From positions 1-23,310 of IMG/VR virus record IMGVR_UViG_3300010151_000180: DNA of 23,310 nt. One strand, written 5' to 3'. This DNA is from a virus. Positions 6,338-12,719 of this stretch are shown in pieces. Made by a program: the position numbers and the translations under genes. Each line of letters begins with the position of its first letter. Within the stretch, counting starts at the first letter, position 1. Under the pieces are notes generated by a model, which saw nothing but the letters and a program-made list of their open reading frames with translations, did no database searches and had not been told where the DNA came from.

Positions 6338-6375
6338 GGGGAGAGGAATGGTAGTTTGGCATCCTGCCTCTCCCC
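6338..6375 (+). promoter_or_regulatory. 9-bp hairpin hiding a Shine-Dalgarno sequence
   Basis: GGGGAGAGG (6338-6346) pairs perfectly with CCTCTCCCC (6367-6375) around a 20-base loop. The left arm is an excellent ribosome-binding site for the ATG at 6348, and the right arm falls after it. If translation begins at 6348 the hairpin would block its own ribosome site; if the next gene begins at 6399 the hairpin is an untranslated leader element. No T-run follows. Confidence 0.5.
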
Positions 6376-6398
6376 ACCCTACCTTGACACACAAAGGA

Positions 6399-6599
6399 AT
6401 GTGTGCTATGTGCAATCACAAGTTCGATTGGAGAACAAACTACTGCATCTATTGCGGTAGTAAAAATGACACAGAAAATAAGTGCCACGATCACACAAAT
6501 GTAGTTTCATTCTCCCATGCAAAACGTAAGAAAGAACTTGATGATGTCATACGATCCCCCTTACAAGATATCAATTCCAACTCCGAGTATAATTCCTAA
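6399..6599 (+). CDS. Small zinc-ribbon-like protein
   Basis: 66 residues from ATG 6399 (MCAMCNHKFDW). Two CxxC knuckles, CAMC and CIYCG, eleven residues apart, form a zinc-ribbon pattern; a later KCHDH adds possible ligands. Choice of start is uncertain. ATG 6408 has the best-spaced ribosome site (AAAGGA 6393-6398, nine bases) but would lose the first Cys of the first knuckle. ATG 6348 has a good site (AGGGGA) buried in a hairpin and adds a Pro/His-rich leader. I chose 6399 because it is the shortest form keeping the ribbon intact. The C-terminal half is basic then polar. Probably binds nucleic acid or protein; no specific family recognised. The 3' end overlaps the next gene. Confidence 0.55.
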   Translation: MCAMCNHKFDWRTNYCIYCGSKNDTENKCHDHTNVVSFSHAKRKKELDDVIRSPLQDINSNSEYNS

Positions 6600-6828
6600 A
6601 GGCTTCGGTCCCAATTCCACTGGTAAAAGAGGTGGGAACCTTAGAATTCGTTGCACTAATGCTGAATACGATATGTTAGCTGAAGAAGCAGCGGAACTAG
6701 GGATCTCAATAGCTAACTTTGGCCGTTGGTGTTCTGTTCAAGTCGCTCAACAATTAAAAGAGCATAGACTTAGTAACTCAACGGCTCAAACCGTTGGGGA
6801 AAACAATGGACAATGGACTCAAATTTGA
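6544..6828 (+). CDS. Ribbon-helix-helix-like DNA-binding protein
   Basis: About 94 residues from ATG 6544 (MSYDPPYK); ATG 6541 and 6517 are alternatives and no strong ribosome site decides. After a Pro-rich lead, the block NLRIRCTNAEYDMLAEEAAE then LGISIANFGRWCSVQVA matches the strand-helix-helix layout of Arc/MetJ/CopG-type and mobilisation-accessory (MobC-like) proteins: a short basic strand RIRC, helix A, then the 'LGIS...F.R' turn and helix B. It would dimerise and bind DNA by the strand. It could be an early transcription repressor or a replication-associated binder. Its 3' end overlaps the start of the helicase gene by 23 bases. Confidence 0.6.
   Translation: MSYDPPYKISIPTPSIIPKGFGPNSTGKRGGNLRIRCTNAEYDMLAEEAAELGISIANFGRWCSVQVAQQLKEHRLSNSTAQTVGENNGQWTQI
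6779..6796 (+). promoter_or_regulatory. Small hairpin abutting the helicase ribosome-binding site
   Basis: CAACGG (6779-6784) pairs with CCGTTG (6791-6796) around a 6-base loop, ending at the start of the Shine-Dalgarno TGGGGA (6795-6800) of the helicase gene. It lies within the coding sequence of the ribbon-helix-helix gene, so ribosomes translating that gene would open it: a plausible coupling device. Confidence 0.35.
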
Positions 6829-8068
6829 TGAGACACAGGCTAAAGCTATTGGTGCTTGCTGTGACATTAGCCGTCGAATCGTACCTGTTACGGGCGCGGC
6901 TGGTACTGGAAAGACAACGATTCTACAGAATGTCTATAGAACGCTTAAAGCAAGAGGACACGAAGTCGTTTTGTGCGCTCCTACTGGCAAAGCAGCAAAA
7001 CGAATTCAAGAAGCGACAGGTATACCGGCTCGTACGATACATCGGTTACTTGAGTACCCCCATCCTGGAGAAAGAGATGAGAAAACTGGAAAAACTCTTA
7101 TCTCAACAGACCCAAAGCGAGACAGACAAAACCCCGTCGACTTTGATACAGTGCTAGTTGATGAATATGCAATGGTCAATGTGGAATTGCACCGTAATCT
7201 GATTGATGCGTTGCCTCATGGCGGAATAATAAGAATGTTTGGGGATGCTAACCAACTCCAACCAATTGAAACCTCCAAAAGAATCCAAGCAGAACCTTCG
7301 TCCTTCCTAAAGATGCTTAGTAAGTATGACGGGATCAGACTTACAAACATTCACCGACAAAAAGAAGATAGCAACATCATATCTAATGCTAACAGGATTG
7401 TTCTTGGCGGTATGCCAGTTCGCAAGCCTGACTTTAGTATTCAAATGACCGGCGAACCAGTTGAAGCTGTACAAGGATTTGTTCAGGACTGTTTAGCTAA
7501 TGGAGTTGACTATGGAATCATCAAGAACCAGATGATAACTCCAACTAAAGTTGGTTGGGTCGGGACTGAGGCATTGAATGGTTGTATCCAAAACCTATTA
7601 CACCCATCCGACAAACCATACACAGAAGTTGAACGACATAAGTGGTCCGACCAAGATTACATAAGAATGTATGAAGGGGATAAGGTCATCTATACCAGCA
7701 ACAACTATCCCTTAGAAGTATTCAACGGTGAGACAGGAGTTATCAAGTCACTAAATGCTGATGCTAGTATCACAGTAGACCTTGGCGATAGAGAACTAGA
7801 GATTCCTGTCTCGCTGGAGATGGAAGGTAGAGGGGGAATGTACTACATGAACCCACAAAAAGACTTAGATCTAGCTTATGTAATCACAACTCATAAGGCT
7901 CAAGGCAGTGAGTATGATCGTGTCTGTTACATTATGAACTCATCTCGCTCATGGCTGCTGAATAGAAAGAACTTATATACAGCAGTTACTAGAGCTAAAG
8001 AGCATGTACATATCATCACAGATCAGAAGTCATTGTCTCGTAGTCTCTATAAGGAGGGAGATAAATAG
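6806..8068 (+). CDS. RecD/Dda-like SF1B DNA helicase
   Basis: 420 residues from ATG 6806, five bases after TGGGGA; the upstream in-frame codon at 6794 is TTG. All SF1 helicase motifs are in place: Walker A GAAGTGKT (30-37), motif Ia around CAPTGKAAKR, motif II DEYAM (119-123), motif III GDANQLQPI (146-154), a NIHRQ motif (about 181-185), motif V TTHKAQGSEYD (361-371) and motif VI LYTAVTRAKE (390-399). Motif V/VI form the UvrD_C_2 end typical of RecD and T4 Dda. It would unwind DNA 5' to 3', for origin opening, fork restart or recombination. Compact compared with RecD (about 600 aa), closer to Dda. It overlaps the following tiny gene by one base. Confidence 0.92.
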   Translation: MDNGLKFDETQAKAIGACCDISRRIVPVTGAAGTGKTTILQNVYRTLKARGHEVVLCAPTGKAAKRIQEATGIPARTIHRLLEYPHPGERDEKTGKTLISTDPKRDRQNPVDFDTVLVDEYAMVNVELHRNLIDALPHGGIIRMFGDANQLQPIETSKRIQAEPSSFLKMLSKYDGIRLTNIHRQKEDSNIISNANRIVLGGMPVRKPDFSIQMTGEPVEAVQGFVQDCLANGVDYGIIKNQMITPTKVGWVGTEALNGCIQNLLHPSDKPYTEVERHKWSDQDYIRMYEGDKVIYTSNNYPLEVFNGETGVIKSLNADASITVDLGDRELEIPVSLEMEGRGGMYYMNPQKDLDLAYVITTHKAQGSEYDRVCYIMNSSRSWLLNRKNLYTAVTRAKEHVHIITDQKSLSRSLYKEGDK

Positions 8069-8229
8069 TGGGGCTGTCGTTTAAGAAAACAAACAACATT
8101 GGCGGCAAAACTAAGTTAGCAAAAAGAGGGAAGTTCAACAAAGCTAAAAAGAAAAGTAAAAGCTGCAACAAAAAGAAGCCGTGGCGAATTCGTAAAAGGA
8201 TGAAGATATATGCCAGACGAAACAGATAA
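8068..8229 (+). CDS. Very basic 53-residue protein
   Basis: Reads from GTG 8068, overlapping the helicase stop codon, to TAA 8227-8229. A strong ribosome site AAGGAGGGAG (8051-8060) stands seven bases upstream. About 40% of residues are Lys or Arg, in runs such as NKAKKKSKSCNKKKPWRIRK, with no Asp or Glu at all, so the net charge is extreme. One Cys, one Trp. The size and charge suggest binding to DNA or RNA or to an acidic protein surface, for example as a histone-like or translation-inhibiting peptide; no family recognised. Its 3' end overlaps the next gene by 20 bases in another frame. Confidence 0.65.
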   Translation: MGLSFKKTNNIGGKTKLAKRGKFNKAKKKSKSCNKKKPWRIRKRMKIYARRNR

Positions 8230-8473
8230 GCTGTTAAGTGAGAGAGAAAAGACTCACGGAGATGCAGCAGAAACATTCGAAGTGGGGATAGATTTAGTAA
8301 GTATTGTTGTCCACACTTGTTCTCCACTTAGACCACATCACTTTGCAATTCTAAATATCCTCCACAAGATAGCTCGCATCTTATGTGGATCATTCAACCC
8401 GGATCATTGGGATGACATTGAAGGCTACGCACGTTTAGGTAAAAGAATACAACAGGAGAATAATAGTGGCTGA
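8210..8473 (+). CDS. DUF6378-like phage protein
   Basis: 87 residues. The sequence LLSEREKTHGDAAETF (about residues 8-23) followed by HHFAILNILHKIARILCGSFN and PDHWDDIEGYARLGKRI is the well-recognised pattern of the small helical phage proteins DUF6378, with conserved 'HGD', 'K.aRi..G' and 'DHWDDi.GYa'. Their function is unknown; the conserved acidic and His residues hint at a metal site, which is speculation. AAAGGA lies ten bases upstream of the ATG. It is coupled to both neighbours by overlaps. Confidence 0.8.
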   Translation: MPDETDKLLSEREKTHGDAAETFEVGIDLVSIVVHTCSPLRPHHFAILNILHKIARILCGSFNPDHWDDIEGYARLGKRIQQENNSG

Positions 8474-8624
8474 TGTAGACAATTGGCTAATCCGCAACAC
8501 GAAAGACGATAGCTTTTGGAGCAATAAAATCGGATGGGTAGACTACTCTAGCTGTCAGGTGTTTACCCAAGAAGAAAAAGACAAGCTCGACTTACCTATA
8601 GACGGAGCATGGGAGAAATTATGA
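8466..8624 (+). CDS. Small conserved phage protein (52 aa)
   Basis: Starts at GTG 8466, seven bases after AGGAG (8454-8458), and overlaps the preceding stop. It ends at TGA 8622-8624, overlapping the polymerase start. The sequence NWLIRNTKDDSFWSNKIGWVDYSS, taken as motifs FWSN, GWVD and a VFTQEE helix, then LPIDGAWEKL, resembles tiny proteins widespread in phages that consist of 'FW...GWV...a..FT..E...LP..g.W'. Such proteins have no assigned role. The double overlap and clear ribosome site support that it is translated. Confidence 0.65.
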   Translation: MADVDNWLIRNTKDDSFWSNKIGWVDYSSCQVFTQEEKDKLDLPIDGAWEKL

Positions 8625-11056
8625 TAACAGAAGCATGGCTTATGCAGGAGTTCACCAAGAGAGCTAAAGCCTGTCAGTTAACTGTTGATTGTCTTGGTTC
8701 TGGAAAACTAGATAGTGAAATCGTCATCATCGGTGAAGCTCCCGGTGAACGTGAAGCTATGATGAAGATGCCACTCGTAGGTGGTAGCGGCAAGTTACTA
8801 TGGGATGTACTACAACCATTAGAAATATCTCGTAAAGATTGCTACGTGACTAACGTAGTCAAACGGCAAGTAGCATTATCTACTAAGACTGAAGCTCGTA
8901 ATCCAGTTAAGCGGGTAGAGATAGAACATTGGGAAGGGCTACTTGATTGGGAGTTAGAGCAACTTCCAAACATTAAATACATACTAGTGCTTGGTAACAT
9001 GGCATTACACGCATTACTAGGTGAGTCAGGCATAACTAACTGGCGTGGCTCAGTCTATGATGTAACTATTGGAAAGAGTAGGCGCAAAGTAAAAGCAGTT
9101 ATAACTAACAACCCTGCTCATGTACTCCGCAACATACAAATGGAACCGTTCTACAAGTTTGATGTTGCTAAACTCAGGAGAGTTATGGATGGACGATTTA
9201 AGCGACACATCGTTAGCGCAACAATTAACCCAACTTTCAACGAGGCTATCGAACATCTCGATAGACTTAGTGAATCTGAACAGCCAATTGCATTTGATAT
9301 TGAGGTCATGTCTGGCGAAACCGCATGTATCGGATTCGCCAACAACGAGCGAACAGGTATATCAATCAATTTTAGAGACGCTAAGTCAAACAGATATAGC
9401 CTTAATGAAGAGAGATTGCTCCGTAGAAGAATACAGCGACTACTATCTGATCAAAGATCCAAACTCATAGCACAGAACGGATCGTTTGACTGTGGCTGGC
9501 TCTGGTATAAGGACAGAATCCACGTACCTAAAATGTGGTTCGATACATTACTCGCACACCATACACTCTATCCAAGTATGCCTCACAATCTTGGCTTCCT
9601 CACGGCCCAATATACTGACCATCCTTACTACAAAGATGAAGGTAAGTCTTGGCGTGAAGGTGGTAACATTGATCAGTTCTGGGAATACAATGTTAAGGAT
9701 TGCTGCATTACATGGGCGGCACATGAGAAGTTACTTGAAGAACTTAAGTCGCAAGAGATGGATGACTTCTTCTTCTCTCATGTTATGCGACTACAACCTC
9801 ATCTTATCCAGATGCAAGTCGGCGGTGTAAAACTTGATATGGAACTCAAGGCATCTATCGTTGAGAGATTAGATGTAGAACTCCAAGACAAACTAAAAGA
9901 TATACAAGAGCAAGCAGCTACTCTAGCCGGTGAACACTGGAGATCCCTCAATCCAAACTCCCCAAGACAGTTAGGACAGTTCTTCTTTGGCGAACTACAA
10001 CTTGTAGGCCGCGGCAGTAGTACTAACAAAGAGAACAGGGATAGGATGAAGAAGCATCCAAGAACTGGTGAGGATCAAGTCAAGTTCATCGAAGCAATTG
10101 ATGTCTATAAAGAAGATCATAAGTTCTTCTCTACTTATGCAACCCAGAAGCCAGACCCAGATGGTAGGTTTCGTTGTGAGTATAAGCAGTTCGGAGTTCA
10201 AGCTGCACCGGGAAGACTAAGTTCAAGTGGAACCTTATGGGGAAGTGGAGGCAACTTACAGAACCAACCACATGCAGCGTATCCAATGTTCGTATGTGAT
10301 GAAGGCTATATGTTGTCCTACTTTGACCTCAAACAAGCGGAGGCAAAAGTTGTCGCATACTTATGGAATGTGGAAGGACTCATCGAAAATTTCGAGAGGG
10401 CCGAGGTTGATGAAGGCTTCGACGTACATCGAGGAAATGCTTCAAGAATCTTCAAGCTACCGTACGATGAAATACCGGAATCTGACTACGATGACAATGG
10501 CAAACGCTCTCTTAGATACCTTGGAAAGCGGTGCGTACACGGACTTAATTATAGAATGCAAGCTCCCAAACTTGCAACTGTGTGTGGCATTCCAATTAAC
10601 CAAGCAGAAGAAGCGTTCGCCTCGTATCATAGAGCTTTCCCTGAGATTAACAAAGCGTGGCAGCGTACAATATCAACTGTTAGAGAAGAACGCTGCTTAT
10701 ATACACCTCTCGGACGAAGATTTATTATCCTTGGCCGGGTAACAGAGGACAGCTTTGATAGTGTTATCGCATTTGTACCGCAATCAACGATTGGTGATAA
10801 AGTCAGTAGTGTTATTTATCTTTGTCACGAAGATGAAGAGTGGCCCGAAGACGCACGTATGTTACTCAACATCCATGACGCCCTCATCGCAATACATAGA
10901 CCTACTGACAAAGAAGTTGTCCAACGACTTATGAAGAAACACGCGGAAGCTCCTATTACTATTAGGGGTAATCAAGTAAGCATAGGTACTGACTTTAAAG
11001 AATCAGTACCAGATGAAGGAGGAATACATAGATGGTCAACACTGAAAGAGGCTTAA
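8621..11056 (+). CDS. UDG-like / 3'-5' exonuclease / family A DNA polymerase fusion
   Basis: 811 residues from ATG 8621 (GGGAGA 8611-8616 upstream; ATG 8609 would add four residues). Three domains. (1) About residues 15-190, a family-4-like uracil-DNA glycosylase domain: GEAPGE (38-43), PLVGGSGKLLWDVL, YVTNVVKR, then TNNPAHVLRN, where the usual motif-2 His is Asn164. (2) About 215-370, DEDD exonuclease: Asp226/Glu228 (FDIE), Asp290 (NGSFD), Tyr356/Asp360 (YNVKD), apparently intact. (3) About 390-811, polymerase: motif A FDLKQAE (Asp569, Glu574), motif B KRCVHGLNYRM (Lys636, His640, Tyr644, Arg645), motif C IHDA (Asp753). It replaces the phage replicative polymerase. UDG-like N-terminal domains are known to me from SPO1-type phage polymerases. 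His640 occupies the 762 position of E. coli Pol I, usually Phe, Tyr or Leu, and HDE is HDA. Confidence 0.93.
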   Translation: MITEAWLMQEFTKRAKACQLTVDCLGSGKLDSEIVIIGEAPGEREAMMKMPLVGGSGKLLWDVLQPLEISRKDCYVTNVVKRQVALSTKTEARNPVKRVEIEHWEGLLDWELEQLPNIKYILVLGNMALHALLGESGITNWRGSVYDVTIGKSRRKVKAVITNNPAHVLRNIQMEPFYKFDVAKLRRVMDGRFKRHIVSATINPTFNEAIEHLDRLSESEQPIAFDIEVMSGETACIGFANNERTGISINFRDAKSNRYSLNEERLLRRRIQRLLSDQRSKLIAQNGSFDCGWLWYKDRIHVPKMWFDTLLAHHTLYPSMPHNLGFLTAQYTDHPYYKDEGKSWREGGNIDQFWEYNVKDCCITWAAHEKLLEELKSQEMDDFFFSHVMRLQPHLIQMQVGGVKLDMELKASIVERLDVELQDKLKDIQEQAATLAGEHWRSLNPNSPRQLGQFFFGELQLVGRGSSTNKENRDRMKKHPRTGEDQVKFIEAIDVYKEDHKFFSTYATQKPDPDGRFRCEYKQFGVQAAPGRLSSSGTLWGSGGNLQNQPHAAYPMFVCDEGYMLSYFDLKQAEAKVVAYLWNVEGLIENFERAEVDEGFDVHRGNASRIFKLPYDEIPESDYDDNGKRSLRYLGKRCVHGLNYRMQAPKLATVCGIPINQAEEAFASYHRAFPEINKAWQRTISTVREERCLYTPLGRRFIILGRVTEDSFDSVIAFVPQSTIGDKVSSVIYLCHEDEEWPEDARMLLNIHDALIAIHRPTDKEVVQRLMKKHAEAPITIRGNQVSIGTDFKESVPDEGGIHRWSTLKEA

Positions 11057-11502
11057 CTTTAGAAGAAGCACGAAATTTATGGTCGGAGATTATTCTTGAT
11101 AAGGGCGCAAAATGTCCTTGCTGTGACCGTTGGGGCAGAGTTTATAGAAGGAGGATTAACTTATCTATGTGTAAATCTTTGTCATGGTTAGCAGCACAAG
11201 AGTTAATAGATGATTGGGTAGATGTACCTAATCGCGCTCCTAAATGGTTACTAAGAACTAATCAACTAGCTACTTTACGTTGGTGGGATTTAGTGGAACG
11301 TCGGCTGCTCGTTAAAGATTCCAAAAAGAAACATTCTGGTGAATGGCGGGTAACAGATAAAGGAAGAGAATTTCTAGAGGGAAGTAAGATTCCTGATGCT
11401 GTACTTACTTATGATGGTGAAGTTATTAGTACCTCTGAAGAATTAACTACTCTTAAAGAAGTCCACAACCGATTTGATTATCACGAAATAATGTCCACAT
11501 GA
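11032..11502 (+). CDS. Cys-rich winged-helix-like hypothetical protein
   Basis: 156 residues; AAGGAGG precedes ATG 11032 by nine bases and the start overlaps the polymerase end by 25 bases. A Cys cluster KCPCCDRWGRVYRRRI (about residues 27-42) looks like half of a metal-binding knuckle, typical of a group of small phage proteins with 'C.CC.R...YkR'. The middle (about residues 60-115) contains LRTNQLATLRWWDLVERRLLV then SGEWRVTDKGREFL, which has the helix-turn-helix and 'wing' (beta-hairpin, 'T.KG..F') layout of MarR-like winged helices. Placed between polymerase and helicase-type ATPase genes, it probably belongs to the replication module. DNA binding is inference. Confidence 0.65.
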   Translation: MVNTERGLTLEEARNLWSEIILDKGAKCPCCDRWGRVYRRRINLSMCKSLSWLAAQELIDDWVDVPNRAPKWLLRTNQLATLRWWDLVERRLLVKDSKKKHSGEWRVTDKGREFLEGSKIPDAVLTYDGEVISTSEELTTLKEVHNRFDYHEIMST

Positions 11503-12719
11503 ACTATAAGAAACTAATTCCACCTGACTCCTTCATAGGACGGTACATGGACTACATGTCCTATGTAGAAACGGCAGAGTCATACGATTTTTGGTGTGCA
11601 GTATGGGCAATAGGAGATGCTTGTGGTCGAAGAGTATATGTGGATCGTCCTAACATTCCAGTTTATCTTAATTGGTATATTATCTTGGCGGCTGAGTCTG
11701 GCTCTACAAGAAAATCAACAGCAATTACGTCGGTTGCTGGAGTTGTTGAGAATATTAGACGACCACTTCTTACGGGTAAGACCTCTCCCGAGTCATTGGA
11801 TCTCTTGCTTCACGAACAGAGCAGGATCTGCGGGGGAGCTTCCATCTCTTTCGCGGTATCGGAATTAGTAACAACACTAGGCAGAGAAGGTTACATGTCA
11901 GCTATGCCTGGACTGTTGACAGATCTATATGACTGTCCATCTATCAGGCGCATTCCAGGAACAATTAAATCAGGGGAGATAATTCAGAAAGATGTCTTCG
12001 TCAACTTCATATCAGCGTCAACTCCTTCTTGGCTTGTTACTGCAATCAATCCCTCAGTCATCGAGGGAGGATTTACGTCCAGAGTTATCTTCGTGGTTGA
12101 CGATACTAGAAAACGAGCTATTGCGTGGCCTACAAGAAGAGAATCAACAGATGGAATTGGACTTAGGGGACAACTCGAAAGGCTCCAAACAGATTCAACT
12201 TCCATTGGAGCTATCGGAATCTCAGATGGTGGCCTTAGAAAGTTCTCCAAGTGGTATAAATCTAAAACAAATAGCAATGATTCATTCTTGGGTAGCTTTG
12301 AAGCTAGAGAGGATGATCATGTCCTACGTCTCGCGGCCATACTATCTATCAACGACGGAACCTATGAGCTTCAGAGTAGACACATCTCAAATGCCATTGC
12401 TGTTATCAGTAGAGTTAAAAGTGGAGCGAATGCCCTCTTCGGAGGAGACTTCAGCCAAAGTGCAAGACTAGCTGATGCTGTTACTCGTATGCGAGAAGTA
12501 CTAATCAATGCTGGATCGGATGGGATTACACACTCAGAACTTCTACGCAAGATGCAGAAGCGATTAGATGCCAAAGAGTTAGGGACACTAATCAAAGTGT
12601 TACATGAATGTGGAATGATACAGATGTTCGAAGTAGGCCGTAAGAAATTCTATCGAGCTACTAGAGTTATCGAGAAGTTTGGTGTCACTTCCGAAGTGCT
12701 AGGCAAACTAAACCTTTAA
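11499..12719 (+). CDS. DUF3987-like P-loop ATPase, probable replicative helicase
   Basis: 406 residues; ATG overlaps the previous stop (ATGA). The P-loop is ESGSTRKSTAI (Gly68 to Thr74), the 'TRKST' variant seen in DUF3987-type phage proteins, lacking the usual Gly before Lys. An acidic strand FAVSELVTTLG (about residues 118-128, Glu122) may be the Walker B, followed by polar strands FVNFISASTPSWL and a GGFTSRVIFVVDD segment with the conserved Arg. The C-terminal 60 residues (ITHSELLRKMQKRLDAKELGTLI) form a winged-helix-like domain. DUF3987 proteins are the helicase portion of phage primase-helicases. No primase domain is attached here, and none is recognisable elsewhere in the window. This is the last plus-strand gene, ending in the late operon's stop codon. 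Confidence 0.78.
   Translation: MNYKKLIPPDSFIGRYMDYMSYVETAESYDFWCAVWAIGDACGRRVYVDRPNIPVYLNWYIILAAESGSTRKSTAITSVAGVVENIRRPLLTGKTSPESLDLLLHEQSRICGGASISFAVSELVTTLGREGYMSAMPGLLTDLYDCPSIRRIPGTIKSGEIIQKDVFVNFISASTPSWLVTAINPSVIEGGFTSRVIFVVDDTRKRAIAWPTRRESTDGIGLRGQLERLQTDSTSIGAIGISDGGLRKFSKWYKSKTNSNDSFLGSFEAREDDHVLRLAAILSINDGTYELQSRHISNAIAVISRVKSGANALFGGDFSQSARLADAVTRMREVLINAGSDGITHSELLRKMQKRLDAKELGTLIKVLHECGMIQMFEVGRKKFYRATRVIEKFGVTSEVLGKLNL

Noticed and set aside
6384-6412. TTGACA followed 17 bases later by TATGTG
   Set aside because: The -35 box is perfect, but the -10 is poor and initiation would fall inside the zinc-ribbon gene after its start codons.
8621-11056. DpoZ-type polymerase of a 2-aminoadenine (Z) genome
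   Set aside because: No PurZ, DatZ or MazZ-like gene is recognisable in the window, and the active-site differences alone do not identify that group.
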